Virus record (IMG/VR): IMGVR_UViG_3300017719_000210
Location: 1-23,454 of that record
Length of the DNA: 23,454 nucleotides
Source of the DNA: a virus
Strand: one strand, 5' to 3'
Each line of letters begins with the position of its first letter. Positions within the stretch are counted from its first letter, which is position 1. Made by a program: the position numbers and the translations under genes. Below the pieces are notes generated by a model that was not told the DNA's origin, did not search any database, and saw only the letters and a program-made list of their open reading frames with translations. Positions 14,648 through 21,881 of this stretch are shown in pieces.

Positions 14648-16009
14648 ATGGCTAATGAATTAGACAAAACCATTGAGGAATTAGAAGCGGAAGTTTTGGC
14701 TGAATTAGAAGAAGCCAATGGTGCTGATGCTCCTAAAAAAGGTGCGATGGCACCTGAACCAATGGACAAGAAGCCAGAGGGCGAAGTTCAAGATACGGGC
14801 GATGCAGTAGTCAAAGGTGACCAAGCAGATGCTCCTGTCAAGAAAGTCGTTGCAAAGGCTAAAGAAGTTTCAGGTCAAGCACCTCAAAAAGGTGAAGGTA
14901 AACCTGAGGCAACACCTAAACTTAAAGAAGAAGAAGAAAAAGAGGACGAGAAAAAAGAGTCCTTAGATTCTAAAGATTCTAAAGAAGAAGACAAAGAAGA
15001 ACAAAAAGAAGAAGTAGTTGACATTGAAGAAATGCAAGGTCAAATGATGAAGGCAATGAAGTCTATGAAAAAAGATGAAATGTCTGAGTTGTATGCTTCT
15101 TACATGAAGGCTTCTATGAATAAGACTAAAGACGAAATGTTCAGAGAAATGTCTGATGGCATGAAAAAAATGAATGCTATGAAGATGAAAGAAATGATGG
15201 GCAAAATGTCTAAAAAGTCTGAAGAACAAAATATAGAAAAAGATGCTAAGACGGAAGAAAGACTAAAATCAGTAGATGTTAAAGAACATGTAGATGCTCT
15301 TTTAAATTCTGACTCAAATCTATCGGAAGACTTTAAATCTAAAGCAGCTACAATTTTTGAAACTGCCGTTAAATCTAAAATCAGATCAGAGATCAAAAGA
15401 CTTGAAGATGAATATGCTTCTGAGTTGATTGAAGCTCAAACTGAAAACAGAAATTCTTTAACAGAAAAAGTCGATAACTATTTAAACTATGTTGTAGAAG
15501 AGTGGATGAAAGAAAACGAACTTGCCCTTGAAAGAGGACTTAAAGGCGAGATCGCTGAAGATTTTATCTCTGGTCTAAAAACATTGTTTGAAGATCATTA
15601 TATCGATGTGCCTAACGAAAAGTACGATGTACTTGAAGATCAGGCAGATAAAATTTCTAAGTTAGAGAAAAAATTAGAAGAAACAATTCAACAAGTAGTT
15701 GAAGCGAAAGAATCTAATTCATCTTTGATTAAAGAAAAAGTTATGAACGATGTTTCATCGGACTTAACTGAAACCGAAATTGAAAAGTTTCAAACTTTGG
15801 CTCAAGATGTAGAGTACTCAAATGAAGAAGGTTATTCTGAAAAGCTTAACACAATCAAAGAGTCTTACTTCCCAAGACAAAAAACTGAAACACAAAGCAT
15901 TGATCATGAAGTAGAAACTGGCACCGCTGTACAGGACGTTACAGAGGGTTCCCCAATGGACAGATACATATCTGCAATTGGTAAAACTGCTGTAATTAAC
16001 GGCAATTAA
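14648..16009 (+). CDS. 22: Prohead scaffold / core protein (gp22)
   Basis: A 453-residue highly charged protein that forms the internal scaffold on which the capsid assembles before protease cleavage. The ATG at 14648 has the strong AAGGAG site; an in-frame upstream TTG at 14615 would translate the palindromic leader and is rejected. Residues 1-130 are low-complexity Glu/Lys/Ala/Pro. Residues 129-187 are extraordinarily methionine-rich (17 Met in 59). Residues 200-400 are helical and coiled-coil-like. It is much longer than T4 gp22 (269). Identity rests on position between gp21 and gp23, composition and strong translation signals; little sequence similarity to T4 gp22 is evident by eye. Confidence 0.88.
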   Translation: MANELDKTIEELEAEVLAELEEANGADAPKKGAMAPEPMDKKPEGEVQDTGDAVVKGDQADAPVKKVVAKAKEVSGQAPQKGEGKPEATPKLKEEEEKEDEKKESLDSKDSKEEDKEEQKEEVVDIEEMQGQMMKAMKSMKKDEMSELYASYMKASMNKTKDEMFREMSDGMKKMNAMKMKEMMGKMSKKSEEQNIEKDAKTEERLKSVDVKEHVDALLNSDSNLSEDFKSKAATIFETAVKSKIRSEIKRLEDEYASELIEAQTENRNSLTEKVDNYLNYVVEEWMKENELALERGLKGEIAEDFISGLKTLFEDHYIDVPNEKYDVLEDQADKISKLEKKLEETIQQVVEAKESNSSLIKEKVMNDVSSDLTETEIEKFQTLAQDVEYSNEEGYSEKLNTIKESYFPRQKTETQSIDHEVETGTAVQDVTEGSPMDRYISAIGKTAVINGN

Positions 16010-16015
16010 TAAATA
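16008..16015 (+). promoter_or_regulatory. Variant late promoter box for major capsid gene 23
   Basis: AATAAATA, one mismatch from the consensus late box, lies 20 bases before the gp23 ATG and overlaps the gp22 stop. The strong site AAAGGAGAAA follows at 16021-16030. Confidence 0.45.
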
Positions 16016-16035
16016 TAGATAAAGGAGAAACCAAA

Positions 16036-17355
16036 ATGTTTCAAACACAACATCTACAAGAAAAGTGGCAGCCAGTCCTAGAACACTCAGATTTACCTAA
16101 AATCGAGGATTCTTACAGACGAGCTGTTACTACTTTGATCTTGGAAAACCAAGAAAAAGCAATGAGAGAAGACAGAGCATTTTTAGGTGAAGCTGCACCT
16201 ACTAACGCAACTGGCGCTAACGTTGACAATTGGGACCCAATCCTAATTTCACTAGTAAGAAGAAGTATGCCGAACTTAATCGCATACGACATCTGTGGCG
16301 TACAACCAATGACTGGCCCAACAGGTCTGATTTTTGCAATGAGAGCAAGAGCAGCATCTGGCGACGGTGCAGAAGCATTAGTTGACGAACAGATTCCATT
16401 CTTATCTAACCAAGACGCAGCTGGAAACACAGGTGGTGGTGACCAATCTGGTACTAACCCTGCTGTTCTTAACGACTCACCTTCTGCTGGTACGTACTCA
16501 ACTGTAACAGGTATGACTACTACTGAGGCGGAAACTCTAGGTGATGGTACAGACGAATTTGCAGAAATGGCATTCTCAATCGAGAAGCACACTGTAACTG
16601 CTGTATCAAGAGCGTTAAAAGCTGAATACACAATGGAACTTGCTCAAGACTTGAAAGCAATCCATGGTTTAGACGCTGAAACTGAACTTGCAAACATTCT
16701 ATCTGCTGAAATCTTAACAGAGATCAACAGAGAAGTAGTAAGAAATATTTACAACTCTGCTGTAAAAGGCGCGGCTGTAAACACAACTACTGCAGGTATC
16801 TTTGATTTAGACACAGACTCAAACGGAAGATGGTCTGTTGAGAAATTCAAAGGACTATTGTTCGCAATCGAAAGAGACGCAAATGCTATCGGACAACAAA
16901 TCAGAAGAGGAAAAGGTAACATGATTATCACTTCAGCTGATGTTGCCTCTGCACTTCAAATGGCTGGTGTATTAGATTACACACCTGCTCTTAACAACAA
17001 CCTAAACGTTGATGACACAAGCACAACTTTCGCTGGTGTACTTAACGGTAGATACAAAGTATATGTTGACCCATATGCAGCTAACGTTGCAGCGTCACAA
17101 TACTATGTGGTAGGATACAAAGGAACTTCACCATACGATGCTGGTATGTTCTACTGCCCATATGTACCTCTACAAATGGTTAGAGCAGTTGGAGAAAACT
17201 CATTCCAACCGAAAATCGGTTTCAAAACTAGATACGGTATCGCTGCAAACCCATTCCACACAGGAACAGTTGCGGCTGGAGCAAATGGAGCAATCTCTAT
17301 CTCAGCTAACACAAACAAATACTACAGAAGAGTTAAAGTTACAAACTTAATGTAA
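16036..17355 (+). CDS. 23: Major capsid protein (gp23)
   Basis: A 439-residue HK97-fold protein that forms the hexamers of the head. The T4 gp23 signatures are unmistakable: LEHSDLPKIEDSYRRA near the start, LENQEKAM, then RRSMPNLIAYDICGVQPMTG, PTGLIFAMRARA, and the C-terminal VPLQMVRAVGENSFQPKIGF with KTRYGIAANPF. The prohead protease probably cleaves after E52 (AFLGE|AAPTN), aligned with the FLTE|AE site of T4 gp23, removing a 52-residue propeptide. It is shorter than T4 gp23 (521), as is usual for marine relatives. Expression is favoured by a perfect ribosome site, a late-box variant upstream, and a strong terminator directly downstream. Confidence 0.98.
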   Translation: MFQTQHLQEKWQPVLEHSDLPKIEDSYRRAVTTLILENQEKAMREDRAFLGEAAPTNATGANVDNWDPILISLVRRSMPNLIAYDICGVQPMTGPTGLIFAMRARAASGDGAEALVDEQIPFLSNQDAAGNTGGGDQSGTNPAVLNDSPSAGTYSTVTGMTTTEAETLGDGTDEFAEMAFSIEKHTVTAVSRALKAEYTMELAQDLKAIHGLDAETELANILSAEILTEINREVVRNIYNSAVKGAAVNTTTAGIFDLDTDSNGRWSVEKFKGLLFAIERDANAIGQQIRRGKGNMIITSADVASALQMAGVLDYTPALNNNLNVDDTSTTFAGVLNGRYKVYVDPYAANVAASQYYVVGYKGTSPYDAGMFYCPYVPLQMVRAVGENSFQPKIGFKTRYGIAANPFHTGTVAAGANGAISISANTNKYYRRVKVTNLM

Positions 17356-17378
17356 TACTTGTTGATACAAATATTAAG

Positions 17379-17405
17379 AAAGGGCGCTTCGGCGCCCTTT
17401 TTTTT
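17379..17405 (+). terminator. Rho-independent terminator after the major capsid gene
   Basis: A nine-base stem AAAGGGCGC (17379-17387) and GCGCCCTTT (17392-17400) with a stable TTCG tetraloop is followed by a run of eight T (17398-17405). This is a striking GC-rich island in an AT-rich region, and the only strong intrinsic terminator I see in the window. Confidence 0.95.
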
Positions 17406-17407
17406 AT

Positions 17408-17415
17408 AATAAATA
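17408..17415 (+). promoter_or_regulatory. Variant late promoter box after the terminator
   Basis: AATAAATA, identical to the variant before gp23, lies three bases after the terminator T-run and five bases before the ATG at 17421. It would restart transcription for the tail-completion gene and its small membrane neighbour, with a nearly leaderless message. Confidence 0.4.
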
Positions 17416-17420
17416 ATATC

Positions 17421-17660
17421 ATGAAATCACCATACAAAGAACTTCTAGGAATATTACTATCAGGTGGAATACTATCTATCGTAATTTTAGGAATATCAAA
17501 CTCATGGCCTTTTTTAAAAGACCCTAATCCTCTTGATAAAGTAGAAGAAAGAATTGACGAAGTTATACAAAAAGAAAAAATCCTTACAGAAAACGAAAAA
17601 CAATTAAAACAACAATCCATTAGTAAAGAGTGGAATGATCTAGACAAGGAAGATAAATAG
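17421..17660 (+). CDS. Small membrane protein, unknown
   Basis: A 79-residue protein with one membrane segment near the N-terminus (about residues 8-26, LLGILLSGGILSIVILGIS), then SWPFLKDPNP and a charged, probably coiled-coil tail (VEERIDEVIQKEKILTENEKQLKQ). No lipobox and no second segment. It lies between the gp23 terminator and the tail-completion-like gene, four bases upstream of it. There is no Shine-Dalgarno sequence; the ATG follows a late-box variant by only five bases. A lysis accessory (spanin-like) or head/tail-associated role cannot be told apart. Function unknown. Confidence 0.65.
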   Translation: MKSPYKELLGILLSGGILSIVILGISNSWPFLKDPNPLDKVEERIDEVIQKEKILTENEKQLKQQSISKEWNDLDKEDK

Positions 17661-17664
17661 TAAT

Positions 17665-18237
17665 ATGACTATTAGAAGACAACCAGAAAGTATTGATTAC
17701 GCATCACCAACGCAGTTTGTATTAAAGATCAATCAACTACCAGAAGTACAATTCTTTATTACTAATTGTAATTTGCCAGGGGTTAATCTTGGTGAAGCAG
17801 TTATTCCTACACCCTTAAAACAAATTCCTGTTATGGGTGATGAATTAACATTTGAAAATTTATCTATTGGATTTCTTGTAAACGAAGAGTTTTCAAACTA
17901 CATTGAAATACAGAAATGGTTAAATGCAATTGGGTTTCCACAATCAAGAGATCAGTTTACTAATTTCAAAGCAAATCAATCAATAACACCACAAGATAGA
18001 TTAGGTATACAAAATGATTCAGTACCAGGTAAGGCAACACCTGCAAACGCAATGTTTTCAGATGCAACACTAACTTTACTTACAAATAAAAACAATCCTA
18101 TTGCAGAGGTTAAATTTGAAGATTTATATCCTGTATCATTATCATCATTAGAATTTTCTCAAGAACAAACAGATGTTCAGTATTTAAAAGCGTCAGCAGA
18201 TTTTTCATATAAATATTATACAATTACACAACTGTAA
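17665..18237 (+). CDS. 3: Tail tube fold protein, likely tail completion / sheath stabiliser (gp3 position)
   Basis: A 190-residue protein whose first half follows the tail tube fold seen in gp19: FVLKINQLPEVQFFITNCNLPG, then LGEAVIPTPLKQIPVMGDEL and EIQKWLNAIGFP, with a closing strand pair near VSLSSLEFSQEQ and ADFSYKYYTI. In marine T4-like phages the gene between gp23 and uvsY is usually gp3, which caps the tail tube and secures the sheath, so I assign gp3 by position and fold. An alternative is a baseplate-tube initiator (gp54-like), but those are longer. Its 3' end carries a TATAAATA box (18208-18215) and a hairpin that spans the stop codon. Confidence 0.7.
   Translation: MTIRRQPESIDYASPTQFVLKINQLPEVQFFITNCNLPGVNLGEAVIPTPLKQIPVMGDELTFENLSIGFLVNEEFSNYIEIQKWLNAIGFPQSRDQFTNFKANQSITPQDRLGIQNDSVPGKATPANAMFSDATLTLLTNKNNPIAEVKFEDLYPVSLSSLEFSQEQTDVQYLKASADFSYKYYTITQL
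18208..18215 (+). promoter_or_regulatory. Late box inside the 3' end of the gp3-like gene
   Basis: An exact TATAAATA lies within the coding end, about 46 bases before the small reading frame at 18262. Transcription would begin near 18221, at the base of the following hairpin. Confidence 0.4.
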
Positions 18238-18239
18238 TT
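18222..18239 (+). repeat. Hairpin spanning the gp3-like stop codon
   Basis: AATTACA (18222-18228) pairs perfectly with TGTAATT (18233-18239) across a CAAC loop. There is no T-run, so it is not a classical terminator; it would instead sit at the 5' end of a transcript from the 18208-18215 box. Confidence 0.5.
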
Positions 18240-18261
18240 AATTCACAACAACGGAGAGACA

Positions 18262-18309
18262 ATGATACCTTATACAGAGGAAGAATGGAAATGGGTTTCG
18301 GGCAAATAA
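18262..18309 (+). CDS. Possible 15-residue mini-gene
   Basis: ATG 18262 is preceded by GGAGAG (18253-18258), a good ribosome site, and reads MIPYTEEEWKWVSGK before TAA. A late box (18208-18215) and hairpin lie upstream. The frame ends five bases before the -35 element of the uvsY promoter. The peptide is acidic in the middle with two Trp. It could be a real small protein, a leader peptide, or a decayed remnant of a larger gene. Support is the ribosome site and its place in an otherwise gene-free gap. Confidence 0.4.
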   Translation: MIPYTEEEWKWVSGK

Positions 18310-18313
18310 ACCC

Positions 18314-18342
18314 TTGACATTACACACGAATTAGTGTATAAA
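18314..18342 (+). promoter_or_regulatory. Host-type (sigma70-like) promoter for uvsY
   Basis: TTGACA (18314-18319), a 17-base spacer and TATAAA (18337-18342) form a near-consensus promoter. The transcription start would fall within about two bases of the uvsY ATG at 18351, so the message would be leaderless or nearly so. An ACCCTTGACA core is shared with the promoter before gp55. Confidence 0.75.
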
Positions 18343-18350
18343 TTTATATT

Positions 18351-18782
18351 ATGACATTAGACGAATTAAAAAAAATAGTAGCAAAAGAATTACCCGTAAA
18401 CAAAGATCATCTTGATACAGAAAGTTTACGAGGACAAGAACTATACGCAAAATTTTTAGACTATAAAACTAACTTTGCTTTTTTACTTGCAAAGGCAAAG
18501 GGTGAGTACAAAAGATTATACAGAGAAAAGTGGGAATACTATGGTGGAAAAGCAGATGCCAAAATATATGCAACAAAACCATTTGACTTAAAAGTACTCA
18601 AAACAGATTTATCAGTTTACATAGAATCAGATCAAGAAATCATTGACTCAGAAAATAAAATAGTTTACTTAGAGGAAACTGTTAAGTATATCGATGGTGT
18701 TTTAAAGGCAATCAATTCTAGAGGTTGGGATATTAAAAACAGTTTAGAGGCAATGAAATTTGAAGCTGGATTAATGGGGTAA
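18351..18782 (+). CDS. uvsY: UvsY recombination mediator
   Basis: A 143-residue protein matching T4 UvsY (137) in length and layout: an N-terminal LDELKKIVAKEL helix, a central KAKGEYKRLYREKWEYYGGKADAK (T4: KKVALKARLDYYSGRGDGD) and a C-terminal LKAINSRGWDIKNSLEAMKFEAG that mirrors T4 'LDAIKSRGFAIKHIQDMRAFEAG'. UvsY loads the UvsX recombinase on single-stranded DNA coated by gp32. The gene has an early-type promoter directly upstream and no ribosome site. It is followed by a radical SAM gene after five bases, an insertion relative to the usual uvsY-uvsW order. Confidence 0.94.
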   Translation: MTLDELKKIVAKELPVNKDHLDTESLRGQELYAKFLDYKTNFAFLLAKAKGEYKRLYREKWEYYGGKADAKIYATKPFDLKVLKTDLSVYIESDQEIIDSENKIVYLEETVKYIDGVLKAINSRGWDIKNSLEAMKFEAGLMG

Positions 18783-18787
18783 TACAA

Positions 18788-19876
18788 ATGATTTGTAAAG
18801 TACCCAGTGTTTCGCTTAACATATCTTCACAAGGTTACATTAATCTATGTTGTGAAGCTCCTGTTTATCACATAAAACATATTGACGAAGTTGATGACCT
18901 AGAAGATTTTTTTAATTCTAGTGTTATGGATTACTATAACAAAAATAAAAAAAATGCATGTGTACAATGTTTAAAAAAAACTAATAATGGAATTGAAACA
19001 TTTAAAACAAGAATAGAAAAATATTTTGTTTTTCCAAATGACAACTTAGATAAACAAGCAAGAAGCGTAGGAATGAATGTTCCTGTTCGTCATTTAGAAT
19101 TTACTTTATCAAATATATGTAATCAAACGTGTGCTATGTGTGGTAGTTTTTACAGTAACAAATGGCAAGACTTAGATAAAAAATTAGGTAGAAAAGTTTT
19201 TCCTTTACAAAAAGTAGGTAATGATGCTGTTGATAAAATAGAAAAAATTTTATACGGATTAAATTATATTGAATTAAAAGGTGGTGAACCATTTGCAGAT
19301 ATAAAAAATTTTAGAATTTTAAAAAAACTAGTTGAAGTAAATCCCAAATGCATGGTACATATTGTTACAAACATGCAACGTATCACACCAGAAGCAATGT
19401 CAATAGTTAAACAACTTCCTAATACAAAATTATTTGCTAGTATTGATGGTACTCATAAAATATATGATTGGATAAGAGACGGAAATTTTGATAAGACTGT
19501 CAAAACAATGGAACAATATTATAATGAAACAGGCAACACAATTCAAATAGGAACAACAATTAGTTTATATAACTTTTTTAACTTATTAGATATACAAGAT
19601 TATTTTTCTGATAAAAAATATATTCATAATGTTGTATTTGATAATTGGGTTAATAGTATAGAAGATGGTGCGCCTAATGTTTTAAGAGAAGAAGTATATA
19701 ACAAACAAATATTAAAACATCAAAAAACATTAAAAAATTTTACACCTAAAAAATATACAATTCCAAAAGACAAAAATTATAATCACAGAATAAATTTTGA
19801 CATATTAAATAAACATAGAGGATTTAATTTACTTGATCATGTTCCTCAATTAAAAGAATGGTATAATCAATGTTAA
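18788..19876 (+). CDS. Radical SAM protein (twitch-type), unknown substrate
   Basis: A 362-residue protein. The radical SAM cluster motif is C111-x3-C115-x2-C118 (SNICNQTCAMCGS), followed by GGEP at 165-168, which binds the SAM amino group, and barrel strands such as HIVTNMQRI and LFASIDGTHKIYDWIR. The N-terminus carries another cysteine set, C21-C22 and C58-x2-C61, in a layout (CC near a beta turn, then CxxC) like an auxiliary-cluster or SPASM-like module placed at the front. It could modify a peptide, protein or nucleotide. It is inserted between uvsY and uvsW and overlaps the methyltransferase gene by 7 bases, so the two probably act in one pathway. The composition is unusually AT-rich, with long A runs. 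Confidence 0.85.
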   Translation: MICKVPSVSLNISSQGYINLCCEAPVYHIKHIDEVDDLEDFFNSSVMDYYNKNKKNACVQCLKKTNNGIETFKTRIEKYFVFPNDNLDKQARSVGMNVPVRHLEFTLSNICNQTCAMCGSFYSNKWQDLDKKLGRKVFPLQKVGNDAVDKIEKILYGLNYIELKGGEPFADIKNFRILKKLVEVNPKCMVHIVTNMQRITPEAMSIVKQLPNTKLFASIDGTHKIYDWIRDGNFDKTVKTMEQYYNETGNTIQIGTTISLYNFFNLLDIQDYFSDKKYIHNVVFDNWVNSIEDGAPNVLREEVYNKQILKHQKTLKNFTPKKYTIPKDKNYNHRINFDILNKHRGFNLLDHVPQLKEWYNQC

Positions 19877-20379
19877 AGTTAGAAGATATTTGGTTTCAAC
19901 CTATTAAACAAATGCGAAACGAGGAATACTCATTCCTTGATAACTTCATTACAGAAAAAACTTATGGCAATATCTTAGAGATAGGGCAAGGTGGTTCTAC
20001 TGTAATTTTACTAGATGCAACTGCTCATACTTTTAGAAAAGTTGTTTCAATAGATTTAAAATTTAAACTGAAAGATACTATGCAGTATTTACCTATTACA
20101 TATAAAAATAGATTAAGTATAATTCAACAAGATTCAAAAACATATCAAACTAAAGAAAAATTTGGTTGTCTTTTAATTGACGGAGATCATTACGGAAACG
20201 CAGTAAGAAAAGACACAATGAATTTTTGGGAAAATCTTGAAGACGATGGTTATTGTATTTTTCATGATTACAATTTAAGTAAGGATGTTACAAAGTTTGT
20301 AGATGATTGGGTTAATAAATTCAAACAAGCAGAGTATGTGACAATTCAAAATAACTTAGTTGTATTGCAGAAAGTATAA
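19870..20379 (+). CDS. Class I SAM-dependent methyltransferase-like protein
   Basis: A 169-residue protein with motif I NILEIGQGGSTVILLD (about residues 34-49), the acidic motif II residue in VVSIDLKF, and motif IV-like CLLIDGDHYGNAVRKD, followed by DDGYCIFHDYN. The DGDHxYxxVxxD and HDY pattern is typical of Methyltransf_24-type enzymes, many of which work on glycan or small-molecule hydroxyls. Translation is coupled to the preceding radical SAM gene by a 7-base overlap. No DNA-target domain is present, so it does not look like a restriction-evasion DNA methylase. Substrate unknown. Confidence 0.82.
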   Translation: MLKLEDIWFQPIKQMRNEEYSFLDNFITEKTYGNILEIGQGGSTVILLDATAHTFRKVVSIDLKFKLKDTMQYLPITYKNRLSIIQQDSKTYQTKEKFGCLLIDGDHYGNAVRKDTMNFWENLEDDGYCIFHDYNLSKDVTKFVDDWVNKFKQAEYVTIQNNLVVLQKV

Positions 20380-20383
20380 TACT

Positions 20384-21826
20384 ATGACTACTTGGATTAA
20401 AAAAATAGATGATGTTCATTTATACATTTATTCAGAACCATCGGTATTAAAAGAGTTATCAACTTATTTTACATTTGAAGTGCCTGGTGCAAAGTTTATG
20501 CCAACGGTTAGAAATAGGATGTGGGATGGCAAGATAAGATTATTCTCATTACGAAACAATACAATTTATGTAGGGTTACTTCCATACATAGAAGAATTTT
20601 TAAATAATAATCAAATCACATATACTCTTGACGATAACGTAAAAACTGATACTAAAGTTACAGAGGAAAATGTTATTGGATTTATTAACTCATTAAAAAT
20701 TCCATTTGAATATAGAGATTATCAATTACAATGTATTATGAGTGCATTGGCAAAACAGCGTGGATTGTTTGTGTCGCCAACTGCGTCTGGTAAGTCTTAT
20801 ATGATTTATGTGCTTACTAGATTTTATAGACTTATGGATAAAAAGATTTTAATTATTGTTCCAACAACTTCATTAGTAGAACAAATGGCAACTGATTTTG
20901 TTGACTATGGTTGGAGTATGAAACAAATACATAGAATTTATTCTGGTCATGATAGAGAGACACATAAACCTGTTGTAATATCTACATGGCAATCCTTATA
21001 TAAACTTCCAAAGAAATTTTTTAAAGACTATGGTGTAGTGTTTGGGGATGAAGCACATTTATTTAAAGCAAAGTCACTAACAAATATTATGGAAAAACTT
21101 ACAGATTGTCCATATCGTTTTGGATTTACAGGAACACTTGACGGAACACAAACACATAGATTAGTATTAGAGGGATTATTCAGTAAAGCAGAAAAAGTAA
21201 TTACAACAAAAGAGTTAATGGATAAGAATACACTTGCTAAACTAAATGTTGTTTGTTTACTTTTAAAACACAAAGAAGAGGAATCAAAGTCTATTAAAGA
21301 TAGCAACTATGCTGAAGAAATACAATATCTAATTTCAAACAAAAGACGAAACAAATTTTTATTTAATCTATGCGACAATCTAAAAGGTAATACATTATTA
21401 CTTTATCAGATGGTTGAGAAACATGGTCTGGTATTATATAACATGTGTATAAAATTAGATAGAGATTTACATTTTGTACACGGTGGTGTTGACGCACAGG
21501 AAAGAGAACAAATAAGAAGACTAACAGAAAAATCAGATAAGAGTTTAATCATTGCTTCTTATGGAACATTTTCTACAGGTATCAATATTAAGAATATCAA
21601 TAATGTAATATTCGCATCACCAAGTAAATCAAGAATTAGAGTATTACAGTCTATTGGTAGAGGATTACGAAAGAGTGAAACTAAAAATGATGTAACGTTA
21701 TATGATATATCAGATGACCTATCATACAAAAATAAAAAAAACTTTACGTTAAGACACTTTGAAGAACGAATAAATATTTACAACGAAGAAGAGTTTGATT
21801 ACAGAATAGATAAAGTCAACCTATGA
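20384..21826 (+). CDS. uvsW: UvsW DNA/RNA helicase
   Basis: A 480-residue superfamily 2 helicase; T4 UvsW is about 500. It unwinds branched recombination intermediates and R-loops and helps shut off origin-dependent replication late in infection. Visible motifs are SPTASGKSYM (Walker A, 131-140), GDEAH (motif II, 221-225), GFTGT (motif III, 247-251) and QSIGRGLRK (motif VI, 422-430). The N-terminal 100 residues, with FMPTVRNRMWDGKIRLFS, are the UvsW-specific substrate domain. I use ATG 20384; an upstream TTG at 20360 is in frame but overlaps the methyltransferase gene. Confidence 0.95.
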   Translation: MTTWIKKIDDVHLYIYSEPSVLKELSTYFTFEVPGAKFMPTVRNRMWDGKIRLFSLRNNTIYVGLLPYIEEFLNNNQITYTLDDNVKTDTKVTEENVIGFINSLKIPFEYRDYQLQCIMSALAKQRGLFVSPTASGKSYMIYVLTRFYRLMDKKILIIVPTTSLVEQMATDFVDYGWSMKQIHRIYSGHDRETHKPVVISTWQSLYKLPKKFFKDYGVVFGDEAHLFKAKSLTNIMEKLTDCPYRFGFTGTLDGTQTHRLVLEGLFSKAEKVITTKELMDKNTLAKLNVVCLLLKHKEEESKSIKDSNYAEEIQYLISNKRRNKFLFNLCDNLKGNTLLLYQMVEKHGLVLYNMCIKLDRDLHFVHGGVDAQEREQIRRLTEKSDKSLIIASYGTFSTGINIKNINNVIFASPSKSRIRVLQSIGRGLRKSETKNDVTLYDISDDLSYKNKKNFTLRHFEERINIYNEEEFDYRIDKVNL

Positions 21827-21881
21827 TAAATCATTTACACCCACCTAGCGTGTCTTATTCTTCCATTAAAAAGGGTATTAT

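Noticed and set aside
14963-15229. His/Phe-rich - strand frame inside gp22
   Set aside because: It is the mirror of the Lys/Glu/Met-rich scaffold codons; the composition is an artefact.
16113-16631. 172-residue - strand frame inside gp23
   Set aside because: A long frame caused by codon bias in the strongly conserved capsid gene; no recognisable domain.
17653-17660. GATAAATA near the start of the gp3-like gene as a further late promoter
   Set aside because: One mismatch from the consensus but overlapping the upstream stop codon region and only four bases before the ATG; in AT-rich sequence such near matches are frequent.
17421-17660. Spanin (Rz-like) assignment for the small membrane protein
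   Set aside because: It lacks a paired overlapping lipoprotein gene and sits among tail genes; position alone is not enough.
21827-21881. Gap between uvsW and the Sm-like gene examined for a tRNA or promoter
   Set aside because: At 55 bases it is too short for a tRNA, and no TTGACA or TATAAATA element is visible.
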